The position numbers and the translations under genes are program-made. Source: Acidobacteriota bacterium (GTDB taxonomy: Bacteria; Acidobacteriota; Blastocatellia; Pyrinomonadales; Pyrinomonadaceae). From it: a stretch of DNA of 64,000 nt. This document shows, piece after piece, positions 43,364-51,183 of this stretch; the first letter of the stretch is position 1, and each line of letters starts with the position of its first letter. The stretch spans positions 1-64,000 of the forward strand of contig QHXI01000064.1 of the NCBI GenBank assembly GCA_003222895.1. The letters are read 5' to 3'. The notes beneath the pieces are model-generated. The model made no database searches. It had not been told where the DNA came from and saw only the letters and a program-made list of their open reading frames with translations.

Positions 43364-43873
43364 ATGATGACTCTATTGCGGATAATGCTGGTTGCGGTTT
43401 TTTTAATGATTGCGACTGGAACAGCGTACGCGCAACGCAAACCCAGCGAAGCAAGCCGGCCGTTCGTGGTCATGTCAGCACAGTCGCTCGATGATTTGCA
43501 GAAGACAATTCGGCCGGAGAACAAAACGTCAGAGCTCATCGACAGCGGTGGAATGCAACTGCGGGTTGCCGTCCAGCACGAGAAAGACAAGACGGGCGCG
43601 GCGGCGGAATTGCACGATGCTTCAGACGATGTCTATTACGTACTGGATGGGTCAGCGACGCTGGTGCTCGGCGGAAAATTGGATTCGCCGAAAGAAACCG
43701 ATCCGGGCGAGTGGCGCAGTCCACGCATCATTGACGGGAAGACGGTTGAAATTAAGAAAGGCGATCTGGTGATCGTTCCGCGCGGCACGCCGCATCAACG
43801 CAGCACAGAGAATAAAGACCTCACCATGATCCTGATTAAGATCTATGCTGAGCCGCTGAAAAAGAAACCTTGA
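43364..43873 (+). CDS. Exported small cupin protein
   Basis: A 169-residue single-cupin protein with an N-terminal signal peptide (LLRIMLVAVFLMIATGTAYA). The cupin core shows AVQHEKDKTGAAAELHDASD, VYYVLDGSATLVLGG and VEIKKGDLVIVPRGTPHQ, with the metal-binding pattern incomplete in the first motif. Tightly placed between kduI and an SDR gene (the SDR ATG directly follows the stop). GGAGG precedes the start. Function unknown; it may bind or isomerise a sugar acid in the periplasm. Confidence 0.8.
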   Translation: MMTLLRIMLVAVFLMIATGTAYAQRKPSEASRPFVVMSAQSLDDLQKTIRPENKTSELIDSGGMQLRVAVQHEKDKTGAAAELHDASDDVYYVLDGSATLVLGGKLDSPKETDPGEWRSPRIIDGKTVEIKKGDLVIVPRGTPHQRSTENKDLTMILIKIYAEPLKKKP

Positions 43874-44650
43874 ATGAGTTACAAGTCCTTGGAACTTACC
43901 GGGAAGACGGCTGTCGTCATCGGCGGCACATCCGGCATTGGACGCGCGATCGCGCACGGACTTGCCGAAGCCGGCGCGGATGTTGTGCCGACGTCGCGCC
44001 GCGCCGATCAGGTTGAAGCCGCAGCGAAAGAGATTGAGGAACGCGGACGGCGAACCCTGCTCGTCACTTCCGATGTTGGCGATCGTGAATCGCTTGAACG
44101 ACTGAGAAACAAAAGCATCGAAGTATTCGGCAAGGTCGATATTCTCGTGAACTGCGCGGGCCGGACGAAACGAGCGCCGACGATTGATTTTGCTGAAACT
44201 GACTGGAACGACATCTTTGATACGAACCTCACCGGAACGTTGCGAGCATGTCAGATTTTCGGCGAGCACATGCTTGAGCGTGCTTACGGACGAATCATTA
44301 ATATTGCTTCGTTGTCTACATTCGTCGCGTTGTTTGAAGTCGCGGCGTATTCCGCGAGCAAAGCAGCGGTTGCATCGCTCACGAAATCACTGGCGATTGA
44401 GTGGGCGCCACGGGGTGTGAATGTTAACGCGATTGCTCCGGGAGTCTTTCGCACAGCGCTCAATCAAAAACTTCTGGATGAAACTGATCGCGGGCGTGAG
44501 TTCCTGATGCGCACCCCGATGAAGAGATTCGGCAACGTCGAAGAGCTCGCCGGTGCGGCGGTATTTCTGGCATCAGACGCAGCGAGTTTTGTGACCGGCG
44601 AGATTCTGGTTGTCGACGGCGGATTTTTCGCCAGCGGCGTCAATCAATAG
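43874..44650 (+). CDS. SDR-family oxidoreductase (uronate pathway candidate)
   Basis: A 258-residue classical short-chain dehydrogenase: VIGGTSGIGRAIA for nucleotide binding, NCAGRTKRAP, NIASLSTFVALFEVAAYSAS with the catalytic Ser and Tyr, then Lys in SKAA, and a C-terminal VVDGGFFASG. It begins with no gap after the cupin stop. Close relatives reduce or oxidise deoxy-keto sugar acids. It may act as a fuconate-route 2-keto-3-deoxy dehydrogenase or as a gluconate/mannonate-type oxidoreductase. The closer KduD candidate is at 48530. Confidence 0.83.
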   Translation: MSYKSLELTGKTAVVIGGTSGIGRAIAHGLAEAGADVVPTSRRADQVEAAAKEIEERGRRTLLVTSDVGDRESLERLRNKSIEVFGKVDILVNCAGRTKRAPTIDFAETDWNDIFDTNLTGTLRACQIFGEHMLERAYGRIINIASLSTFVALFEVAAYSASKAAVASLTKSLAIEWAPRGVNVNAIAPGVFRTALNQKLLDETDRGREFLMRTPMKRFGNVEELAGAAVFLASDAASFVTGEILVVDGGFFASGVNQ

Positions 44651-44659
44651 GAGGCTGTG

Positions 44660-44738
44660 TCAGAACCGGAGCGGTAGCGACCGGGATCAGCAAGTTAAGT
44701 TGACTATACAATCCCGTCGCTACGGCTCAGGGTTCTGA
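44660..44738. repeat. TCAGAACC...GGTTCTGA inverted element, copy A
   Basis: Arms of about 28 nt: TCAGAACCGGAGCGGTAGCG... (44660) and ...TACGGCTCAGGGTTCTGA (ending 44738), reverse complements apart from small gaps. It lies 22 bp before the MFS gene. Related copies are at 59751-59832 and, as a single arm, at 48106-48137. Confidence 0.7.
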
Positions 44739-44760
44739 GACTGGCTTCCGTTTTAAGATC

Positions 44761-46152
44761 ATGGATGAAATCAGCGAATCGGTAAGATCAACGGCCTTCC
44801 CGAAATCTCAATCAAGTGTTCCGCCGTCTCAGGCAGCGGGCGCCAGTGCAACCGGCGCCGTCGCGGCGGTTTTTGAAACTGTCGATACCAGGATAGGCAA
44901 TTATCGTTGGGTGATCTGTGCGCTGCTCTTCTTTGCCACGACGATAAATTATGTAGACCGTCAGGTTCTTGGCATTCTGGCGACCGACGAGACTTTCAAA
45001 CACACGATCGGTTGGAGCGAGGCTCAGTACGGCTATGTTAATACGGCATTTCAAGCTGCGTATGCGTTGGGCTTGCTCGTCGTCGGAAATCTGATGGATC
45101 GATTCGGCACGCGCAAGGGTTTCTCGCTCGCTATCGTTTTCTGGTCAGTTGCGGCCATGTGTCACTCGCTGGCGCGTTCGGCCTTTGGTTTCGGCACGGC
45201 GCGCTTTGCATTGGGCCTCGGCGAAGCGGGCAACTTTCCCGCTTCAATCAAGACGATCGCCGAATGGTTTCCAAAAAAAGAACGAGCGCTAGCCACCGGC
45301 ATCTTTAACAGCGGCTCGAACGTGGGCGCGATCGTGGCGCCTTTGGTCGTGCCGTTCATCGCGATCAATTACGGCTGGCAATGGGCTTTCATCATCACCG
45401 GCACTCTGGGTTTTATCTGGCTGGCTTTTTGGTTGCTGGTTTATCGACGCCCCGAAGAGCATCCGCGACTGTCGAAAACTGAGCTTGCGTACATCCAATC
45501 AGACCCGGCCGAACCGATGAGCAAAATTCCGTGGGCCCGGCTCGTTCCGCACCGGCAGACGTGGGCGTTCGCTGTCGGTAAGTTCATGACCGATCCGATC
45601 TGGTGGGTTTATCTCTTCTGGATGCCGAAATTTCTGAACACGAATTATGGCTTGAAGATCACTCAAATCGGTTTGCCGCTGGTGGTAATTTACGTTGCGG
45701 CCGATGTCGGCTCGATCGGTGGCGGTTGGCTTTCGTCGACACTTATCAAACGCAACTGGTCAGTGAACAAAGCACGGAAGACCGCGATGCTCGTGTGCGC
45801 ACTGGCTGTTGTGCCGGTCATGTTTGCGGCGCGCGCTTCGAACCTTTGGGTCGCGGTCGGTTTCGTTGGTTTAGCAGCGGCGGCGCACCAGGGTTGGAGC
45901 GCAAACATTTTCACGATGGCGTCCGACATGTTCCCACGTCGCGCAGTCGGCTCGGTGGTTGGTATCGGCGGCATGGCCGGAGCGATTGGCGGCATGCTGA
46001 TCGCTTCTACTGTCGGGTTGGTACTTCAATACACCGGCTCTTATCTTCCCATCTTCGTGATTGCCGGGAGCGCCTATCTCGCCGCGCTGGGAATTATTCA
46101 TTTACTAGCGCCGCGCCTTGAACCCGCGAACGTCGAAGACGCAATGGCCTAA
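44761..46152 (+). CDS. MFS permease, hexuronate/ACS family, second copy
   Basis: A 463-residue inner-membrane symporter with 12 helices after a 45-residue hydrophilic extension. Markers: TINYVDRQVLGILATDE, LMDRFGTRKGFSLA, RFALGLGEAGNFPASIK, EWFPKKERALATGIFNSGSN. It is a paralogue of the carrier at 17021. Lying between an SDR gene and the KDG kinase gene, a role in importing uronates, unsaturated uronate products or 2-keto-3-deoxygluconate is likely. It is followed after 7 bp by the sugar kinase. Confidence 0.87.
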   Translation: MDEISESVRSTAFPKSQSSVPPSQAAGASATGAVAAVFETVDTRIGNYRWVICALLFFATTINYVDRQVLGILATDETFKHTIGWSEAQYGYVNTAFQAAYALGLLVVGNLMDRFGTRKGFSLAIVFWSVAAMCHSLARSAFGFGTARFALGLGEAGNFPASIKTIAEWFPKKERALATGIFNSGSNVGAIVAPLVVPFIAINYGWQWAFIITGTLGFIWLAFWLLVYRRPEEHPRLSKTELAYIQSDPAEPMSKIPWARLVPHRQTWAFAVGKFMTDPIWWVYLFWMPKFLNTNYGLKITQIGLPLVVIYVAADVGSIGGGWLSSTLIKRNWSVNKARKTAMLVCALAVVPVMFAARASNLWVAVGFVGLAAAAHQGWSANIFTMASDMFPRRAVGSVVGIGGMAGAIGGMLIASTVGLVLQYTGSYLPIFVIAGSAYLAALGIIHLLAPRLEPANVEDAMA

Positions 46153-46159
46153 GAATAGG

Positions 46160-47263
46160 ATGAGCACCGTTCTGAACGTAAAACCAAAAGAAGACTGCCG
46201 TTGGGACCTGGTAAGCCTGGGCGAAGTGATGCTGCGTCTTGATCCTGGTGATGGTCGAGTCGCGACGACGCGCAGCTTTCGCGTCTGGGAGGGCGGCGGA
46301 GAATACAACGTCGCACGCGGATTGAAGCGAGGCTTTGGAATGGATACTACCGTGGTGACTGCGCTGGCTGATAATCCGGTGGGCCGACTCGTTCAGGACT
46401 TAATTTATCAGGGCGGTGTCGATCAATCACACCTGCGCTGGGTTGCGTACGACGGAATCGGCCGACAAGTCCGCAATGGATTGAATTTTACTGAGCGAGG
46501 GTTCGGCGTACGCGGCGCAGTTGGATGTTCAGATCGCGGACACACCGCCGTGTCGCAATTGCAGCCGGGCGAGATCGATTGGGAGAAGATCTTCGGCGAT
46601 GAAGGCGCTCGGTGGTTTCACACCGGCGGAATCTTCTGCGCGCTTTCGGAGACGACGCCGCAGGTTGCTCGTGAAGCAATCGAAGTCGCGAGAAAGCACG
46701 GCACGATCGTTTCTTACGATCTGAATTATCGCGAGTCGCTCTGGAAATCAATCGGGGGCAAGGCGCGCGCGCAGAAAGTGAATCGAGAGCTGGCTCCGCT
46801 GATCGATGTGATGCTTGGCAACGAAGAAGACTTTACGGCGTGTCTTGGCTTCGAAGTCGAAGATGTTGACGCAAATCTTTCGAAACTCGATACCGAAAAT
46901 TTCCGACGAATGATCCAACGGGCCACCAAAGAATTCCCGAACTTTAAAGTTGTCGCCACGACATTAAGAAATGCGAAGACTGCGACCATTAACGATTGGG
47001 GCGCAGTGTGTTTTGCCAGTGGCGAGTTTTACCAAGCGACGACGCGAGAGAACCTGGAAATCTATGATCGCGTCGGCGGCGGCGATTCGTTTGCGTCAGG
47101 ATTGATCTATGGCTTCTTGATGAACCAAGGCGTGCAATACGCCGTCGATTGCGGCGCGGCGCACGGCGCGCTGGCGATGACGACGCCCGGAGATACGACG
47201 ATGGCCACACTCAGTGATGTTGAGAAGTTGATGAAGGGTGGCGGGGCGCGAGTCGCGAGGTGA
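46160..47263 (+). CDS. kdgK: PfkB-family 2-keto-3-deoxygluconate kinase
   Basis: A 367-residue ribokinase-family enzyme that should phosphorylate KDG to KDPG. Seen: LVSLGEVMLRLDPGDGR at the start, the substrate-side GGGEYNVARGL (family signature 1), VSYDLNYRESLW, LGNEEDF, and YDRVGGGDSFASGLIYG, the catalytic signature with Asp as base. ATG 46160 with AGGA upstream is preferred; the longer frame from 46118 would overlap the permease by 35 bp. The KDPG aldolase gene follows after a repeat-filled gap. The KDG assignment is from context and similarity of the N-terminus. Confidence 0.86.
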   Translation: MSTVLNVKPKEDCRWDLVSLGEVMLRLDPGDGRVATTRSFRVWEGGGEYNVARGLKRGFGMDTTVVTALADNPVGRLVQDLIYQGGVDQSHLRWVAYDGIGRQVRNGLNFTERGFGVRGAVGCSDRGHTAVSQLQPGEIDWEKIFGDEGARWFHTGGIFCALSETTPQVAREAIEVARKHGTIVSYDLNYRESLWKSIGGKARAQKVNRELAPLIDVMLGNEEDFTACLGFEVEDVDANLSKLDTENFRRMIQRATKEFPNFKVVATTLRNAKTATINDWGAVCFASGEFYQATTRENLEIYDRVGGGDSFASGLIYGFLMNQGVQYAVDCGAAHGALAMTTPGDTTMATLSDVEKLMKGGGARVAR

Positions 47264-47267
47264 GGTT

Positions 47268-47418
47268 GCAGCTATGCTGCCGCACAGTGCGGAAAGGCTT
47301 TGTCTTTCCGGCCGATGCCAATTTCAGATTCGCGGCGAGGCTGAGCCTCGCCGTCTTCAAAGATTAGGAAGGAATCGGTAAGGCAGAGCCTGACCGCACT
47401 GTGCGGCGGCAAAGCCGC
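47268..47418. mobile_element. MITE-like element of 151 bp between kinase and aldolase
   Basis: Terminal inverted repeats of 25 bp: GCAGCTATGCTGCCGCACAG... (47268-47292) and its near reverse complement at 47394-47418, matching 22 of 25. The ends contain CCGCAC-A-GTGCGG. An inner hairpin GGCGAGGC-T-GAGCCTCGCC (roughly) lies at 47333-47352. No coding frame. Confidence 0.6.
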
Positions 47419-47458
47419 TTCATCCAACTAAATTGTTTGTCCTCTCGACTGATAATTC

Positions 47459-48142
47459 ATGACGAAGATTGAAATCATCAAACGCATCCGTGATATCGGC
47501 GTCATCCCGGTGGTGCGCGCATCGTCTGCCGACGAAGCAATTCAAGTTGTCGAAGCAATTAAAGCCGGCGGCGTTTCGTTGCTTGAAATCACCATGACCG
47601 TCCCTGGCGCGGTGCAGGTAATTGAACAGCTGACGAAACGTTTCGTTGACGAAGCAATTGTTGGCGCGGGAACTGTGCTCGATCCCGAAACTGCCCGCGC
47701 CTGCATCAACGCCGGAGCCAAGTTTATCGTTAGTCCCGCGCTGAATCTCGAAACGATCGCCTGTTGTCGTGAATTGGACGTGCCGGTGATGCCGGGCGCG
47801 CTCACCCCGACTGAAATTGTTCAAGCATGGAATGCCGGAGCGGATTTCGTAAAAGTATTTCCGTGCGGTGCGATGGGCGGCGCGAACTATATCAAGTGGT
47901 TGAAGGCGCCGCTGCCGCAAATCGAATTGGTTCCGACGGGCGGCGTCACGCTCGCGACTGCTGCAAGTTTCATTGAAGCCGGTGCGGCAGCAATTGGTGT
48001 CGGCGCTGATCTGGTAGACGTGAAAGCGATTCGTGCAGGTCAACCAGAGAAAGTTACGAAAGCGGCGCGTGCTTTTATCGAAGCCGTAAGCAAAGCCCGA
48101 ATGAGGTCAGTACCGGGAGCAGTAGCGACCGGGTCTGTATAA
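47459..48142 (+). CDS. eda: KDPG/KHG aldolase
   Basis: A 227-residue class I aldolase splitting 2-keto-3-deoxy-6-phosphogluconate to pyruvate and glyceraldehyde 3-phosphate. The barrel has GVIPVVRASSADEAI, LLEITMTVPGA with the catalytic Glu, AIVGAGTVLD, and FVKVFPCGAMGG with the Schiff-base Lys. PTGGV is the phosphate loop. The last 14 residues (MRSVPGAVATGSV region) are not family sequence: their codons are one arm of a dispersed inverted repeat. Enzyme function should be unaffected because the barrel is complete. It is third of the block kdgK-eda-cupin-kduD. Confidence 0.92.
   Translation: MTKIEIIKRIRDIGVIPVVRASSADEAIQVVEAIKAGGVSLLEITMTVPGAVQVIEQLTKRFVDEAIVGAGTVLDPETARACINAGAKFIVSPALNLETIACCRELDVPVMPGALTPTEIVQAWNAGADFVKVFPCGAMGGANYIKWLKAPLPQIELVPTGGVTLATAASFIEAGAAAIGVGADLVDVKAIRAGQPEKVTKAARAFIEAVSKARMRSVPGAVATGSV
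48106..48137. repeat. GGTAGCGACC element, single arm, inside eda
   Basis: GTCAGTACCGGGAGCAGTAG plus CGACCGGGTCTG matches the arms of the elements at 44660 and 59751. It overlaps the last codons of the aldolase gene and supplies its stop region. Confidence 0.65.
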
Positions 48143-48161
48143 CAGAAGGGGAAAACAATAG

Positions 48162-48533
48162 ATGTCCGCGGTTCAAGAACTAAGCAAGGCGAAGCACCTC
48201 AACTGGTCCACCGTTCCCGTCGAACATCCGGCGGAAGGAATCGAACGCCAGATGGTTGTTGGTCAGCAGATGATGATCTGCCGGTTTCGCTTCGCGCCTT
48301 TGCTCGTTACTCCCGAACATCGTCATCCGCACGAGCAAATGTCGATGGTGGTTAGCGGCCGCGTGCGTTTCTTCGTCGAGGGCGAAGAGCGAATCGTTTC
48401 ACCGGGCGACGTTCTGCACTTTCCTTCAAACTGTCTGCACGGCGCGACCATGATGGATGAAGAGGTCGTGCTTATAGACATCTTCACGCCTCTGCGCGAA
48501 GACTTTCTGTCGCCTCGTTACCCGACTAAATGA
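48162..48533 (+). CDS. Small single-domain cupin protein
   Basis: A 123-residue cytoplasmic cupin. The metal-binding motif is clear: [18 protein letters not shown] (His, His, Glu) and [11 protein letters not shown] with the later His. Such cupins beside kdu genes (KdgF-like) help linearise unsaturated uronates, turning 4,5-unsaturated monouronates into keto forms. KdgF is about this size, so a KdgF role fits well, but this is an inference. It ends with a 4-bp ATGA overlap into kduD. Confidence 0.82.
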   Translation: MSAVQELSKAKHLNWSTVPVEHPAEGIERQMVVGQQMMICRFRFAPLLVTPEHRHPHEQMSMVVSGRVRFFVEGEERIVSPGDVLHFPSNCLHGATMMDEEVVLIDIFTPLREDFLSPRYPTK

Positions 48534-49291
48534 TTCTCGATCGATTCAAGCTTGATGGACGAGTCGCACTCGTGACAGGAGCTTCGACTGGGCTGGGCCA
48601 GGCGATTGCGATCGCATTGGCTGAAGCTGGCGCCGACGTCGCCTGTCATGGGAACACTCGGTCGCCCGAAGGAACGTGCGATGCGATTTCACAGATTGGA
48701 AGGAAAGCGTCGGGGGTGACGGGCGATCTGTCCAAGAAGGAAACGCCGCGCGAATTGATCGATGCAACCATTAAGGAATTCGGTCGGCTCGACATTTTAG
48801 TTAACAACGCCGGCACGATTCGCCGAGCATCCGCAATAGATTATTCAGAAGACGATTGGGCCACCGTAATCCAAGTTAACCTCTCTGCCGTCTTTCGTCT
48901 TTCACAGCTCGCCGGCCGACGGATGATCGAGCAAGGGAACGGGAAAATTATCAACATCGCTTCTCTGCTTTCCTTTCAAGGCGGCATCACTGTGCCCGCT
49001 TACGCTGCTTCCAAAGGCGGCGTCGCGCAATTGACCAAGGCGCTGGCGAACGAATGGGCCGGGAAGGGAATCAACGTCAACGCAATCGCGCCCGGCTACA
49101 TGCGCACCGATAACACGCGCGCGCTACAGCAGGATGAAACGCGCAACCGCCAGATTCTTGAACGCATTCCAGCCGGCCGTTGGGGCGAACCTTCCGATCT
49201 AGCCGGCGCGGCAGTATTCCTGGCATCGTCGGCGAGCGATTACGTAAACGGCGAAATTCTGGTGGTTGACGGCGGATGGATGGGAAGATGA
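48530..49291 (+). CDS. kduD: 2-dehydro-3-deoxy-D-gluconate 5-dehydrogenase (KduD)
   Basis: A 253-residue SDR that reduces 2,5-diketo-3-deoxygluconate to KDG. The opening [20 protein letters not shown] and the segments [37 protein letters not shown] and [13 protein letters not shown] are hallmark KduD sequence. Ser, Tyr and Lys of the catalytic triad are all present. It overlaps the cupin gene by 4 bp. With the isomerase at 42529, kinase at 46160 and aldolase at 47459 it completes the uronate route. Confidence 0.92.
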   Translation: MILDRFKLDGRVALVTGASTGLGQAIAIALAEAGADVACHGNTRSPEGTCDAISQIGRKASGVTGDLSKKETPRELIDATIKEFGRLDILVNNAGTIRRASAIDYSEDDWATVIQVNLSAVFRLSQLAGRRMIEQGNGKIINIASLLSFQGGITVPAYAASKGGVAQLTKALANEWAGKGINVNAIAPGYMRTDNTRALQQDETRNRQILERIPAGRWGEPSDLAGAAVFLASSASDYVNGEILVVDGGWMGR

Positions 49292-49322
49292 TTTTAGAGT
49301 CGATGTCAGTCTCATGCGAGGC

Positions 49323-50552
49323 TCAAACCAAATACAAATCTCGTCCCGCCCGTTCCACTACCAGGGTATCCGGATCGTTTTCATAATCTTCACGCCGAAA
49401 CTGTCGATAGTCCATGAATCCAAGATGCACGCGCCGGCACGTTTCCTCGTCGAGCGCCGAAGCCATCGTAATCCGGTAACGCGGAACTACGCGGCCTTGT
49501 TCATCGCGCTTGCCCGCATAGGACACATGCGCGAGATGCGCCGCGACCGCAAGATTGCTTTGTAGCTCGGTCGAGAGCGCTACCATTTCTCGAACTCGAT
49601 CCAACGGAGCATAGCCGTACTTTTCAATTAAGCGCCCGTGCGTTTCGGAAATCGATCGAAGATGGGGCGCATAAATGATCAGCTCGCCGCCTTCCTCGAT
49701 GATTCCGCCGAGCTTGTAACTCGCCTTGCCGCCAACCCAAAGCTCGTCGTAATGCTCATCGAGTAAAGCCACGACTCGTTTATATTTGCGGCCGGTATAT
49801 TTGATGTGAACATGCCGGCTCACTTCTGCGGCCGCGCGAAATGCTTCGCGAAAGTCTCCCGCGAATAATGCGTGCGTACGCAACCGATCGTTGTCATCGC
49901 GCGAAACGACAGAGTTCAGCGTGATGATTTGAGCAGAGACAAAATCCGCCGCCGCTTCAATCATGTGACGGGTTGGAGTTTCGACGCGGCCAATGACGTT
50001 CTCGATGCTGGCGAGCGCGCCCAACCAATGCGTTGCGTGCGTGAGGTCGGGACCGGCAACTCCGGGAAAAAGATATTTCGCGCCGCCGGCGAATCCGGCG
50101 ACTTCATGCGGCACGGTCGCGCTGAAAATCAGAATCGTGTCGTAGATTCCCGGCGCCAGACGACGATTCAGTTCACCGATCGTCGCCAGCTCTTGGGGAT
50201 CGTTCCACCGGTGATCGAAAATTTCGCCTAGCCCGGCCAGTGTCTTGTCTTCCGACGATCCGATCTTCAAACGCTTTTCAGCTTCCGACATTGCCACGTG
50301 CGTTCCCTGAGCGACGAGGGCGTCGAATTGCACAACCTGGCGTTCCGACAGAATCTCGGCCGCGAAGGGAAACAAAACATCGGTGTTGTCATCGCGAGTC
50401 CTGTCAGGAATGATTGCGAGGACGCGCGCGTCCGGTCCGACATTCATCAGCGACTGCTCCACGATCGCGCGCAAGTCCGCCGATGAAAGATCGGCGTCCG
50501 CGGATCCTCTACCGATAACTTCTGCTATTTGTTTACTGGCGGTTGTCTGCAA
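49323..50552 (-). CDS. LarA-like nickel-pincer racemase/epimerase (DUF2088)
   Basis: A 409-residue protein of the lactate racemase family. LarA features can be seen: VLAIIPDRTRDD near residue 45, the His of AQGTHVAMSEAE, VPHEVAGFAGGAKYLFPGVAG with the Lys that binds the pincer cofactor, and a C-terminal DUF2088_C-like part. The start is a TTG codon at 50552-50550; no better ATG is near. It converges on kduD. Several LarA homologues racemise or epimerise other hydroxy acids, including sugar acids, so an aldonate epimerase is possible here. Cofactor-making LarB/C/E are not in the window. Confidence 0.8.
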   Translation of the reverse strand: MQTTASKQIAEVIGRGSADADLSSADLRAIVEQSLMNVGPDARVLAIIPDRTRDDNTDVLFPFAAEILSERQVVQFDALVAQGTHVAMSEAEKRLKIGSSEDKTLAGLGEIFDHRWNDPQELATIGELNRRLAPGIYDTILIFSATVPHEVAGFAGGAKYLFPGVAGPDLTHATHWLGALASIENVIGRVETPTRHMIEAAADFVSAQIITLNSVVSRDDNDRLRTHALFAGDFREAFRAAAEVSRHVHIKYTGRKYKRVVALLDEHYDELWVGGKASYKLGGIIEEGGELIIYAPHLRSISETHGRLIEKYGYAPLDRVREMVALSTELQSNLAVAAHLAHVSYAGKRDEQGRVVPRYRITMASALDEETCRRVHLGFMDYRQFRREDYENDPDTLVVERAGRDLYLV

Positions 50553-50946
50553 GAGGCTTAAGGCTGAATTCAGCTCTACAAATCTTGACGATCGAAACGC
50601 GCGTCTACTTTATGTATTCCCAATGCCACGGCTCGGCCCGTTGTGAATCAAGAAAGTCTACGCCGAACCAGGCAGCAACGGTTAATAGGCGATGTTGATT
50701 CTCAACTTCATAAAAAACATCGGCGGCAGATTAGCAGATGAATGGACACATGGTCACGGTTTGTTCGTACAGGCGATTGTCTTAATCTGAGATTCTCAAC
50801 TGCTTCTCTGCGGTCTCTGCGTTTACGGCTTCTTTTAATCTGCGGTAAATCATTTTCTGGGGGACTCTTCAACGCAGAGGCCGCAGGTTTTCACAGAGGT
50901 ACCAGAGAAAAACAATAACTGAGACACGACGAAGAACGGCCGGCGT
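50553..50946. other. Non-coding gap upstream of the his promoter, with one inverted repeat
   Basis: About 390 bp without a supportable gene. CTGCGGTCTCTGCGTT (50808-50823) and AACGCAGAGGCCGCAG (50871-50886) are near-perfect reverse complements 47 bp apart, another dispersed-type repeat. Nothing else stands out. Confidence 0.55.
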
Positions 50947-50976
50947 TTGACATCAGCGCCGTGACTCGCGTATACA
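50947..50976 (+). promoter_or_regulatory. Sigma70-like promoter of the his operon
   Basis: TTGACA (50947-50952), 18-bp spacer, TATACA (50971-50976). Transcription would begin near 50983, about 17 nt before the leader peptide ATG at 51000. Confidence 0.7.
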
Positions 50977-50999
50977 CGGGGTTGCAAAAGGCTGATTGA

Positions 51000-51095
51000 A
51001 TGAGTTTTAGTTGCCATCATCATCACGGACATCACCACCATGCCGCTCATCATCGGCATGTGGCAGCGTGTTCCGGATGGTTGACTAGGGACTGA
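51000..51095 (+). CDS. hisL: His operon leader peptide
   Basis: A 31-codon frame starting ATG AGT TTT AGT TGC and then HHHHGHHHHAAHHRH, ending at TGA 51093-51095. Eleven of 31 codons are His. It lies between the his promoter and a terminator hairpin, 88 bp before hisZ. Ribosome stalling at the His codons when charged tRNA-His is scarce would favour an antiterminator. AAGG lies 9-10 nt upstream of the ATG. A minus-strand frame over the same bases is only the mirror of the CAT repeats. Confidence 0.88.
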   Translation: MSFSCHHHHGHHHHAAHHRHVAACSGWLTRD

Positions 51096-51140
51096 TCGAG
51101 CTTAGCCAAAACACAAACGGAATTTTTAGACCCGCTGCCA
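51061..51140 (+). promoter_or_regulatory. Antiterminator pairing of the his attenuator
   Basis: TGGCAGCG (51061-51068), directly after the His codon cluster, is exactly complementary to CGCTGCCA (51133-51140), which is the 5' arm of the terminator. Pairing would prevent terminator formation. A competing hairpin ATGCCG...CGGCAT (51040-51059) lies over the last His codons. Confidence 0.6.
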
Positions 51141-51170
51141 GAACCCATGTTTGGCAGGGGTTTTTGTTTT
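51131..51170 (+). terminator. Attenuator terminator of the his operon
   Basis: The stem CTGCCA (51135-51140) pairs with TGGCAG (51152-51157), extended by CCC/GGG across a bulged G. It is followed by TTTTTGTTTTT. This is a typical intrinsic terminator 14 bp before the hisZ start, so uninterrupted transcription must read through it. Confidence 0.85.
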
Positions 51171-51183
51171 TAGCGAGAGATTT

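Noticed and set aside
43364-43873. Exported cupin as an enzyme of the KdgF type
   Set aside because: Its metal-binding motif is incomplete and it carries a signal peptide. The small cupin at 48162 is the better KdgF candidate.
49266-49565. Plus-strand 99-residue frame after kduD
   Set aside because: Shadow of the LarA-like gene on the opposite strand; no family sequence.
50850-51059. Minus-strand Met-rich frame over the his leader
   Set aside because: Its MMSGMVVMSVMMM sequence is only the complement of the CAT/CAC codons of the plus-strand leader peptide.
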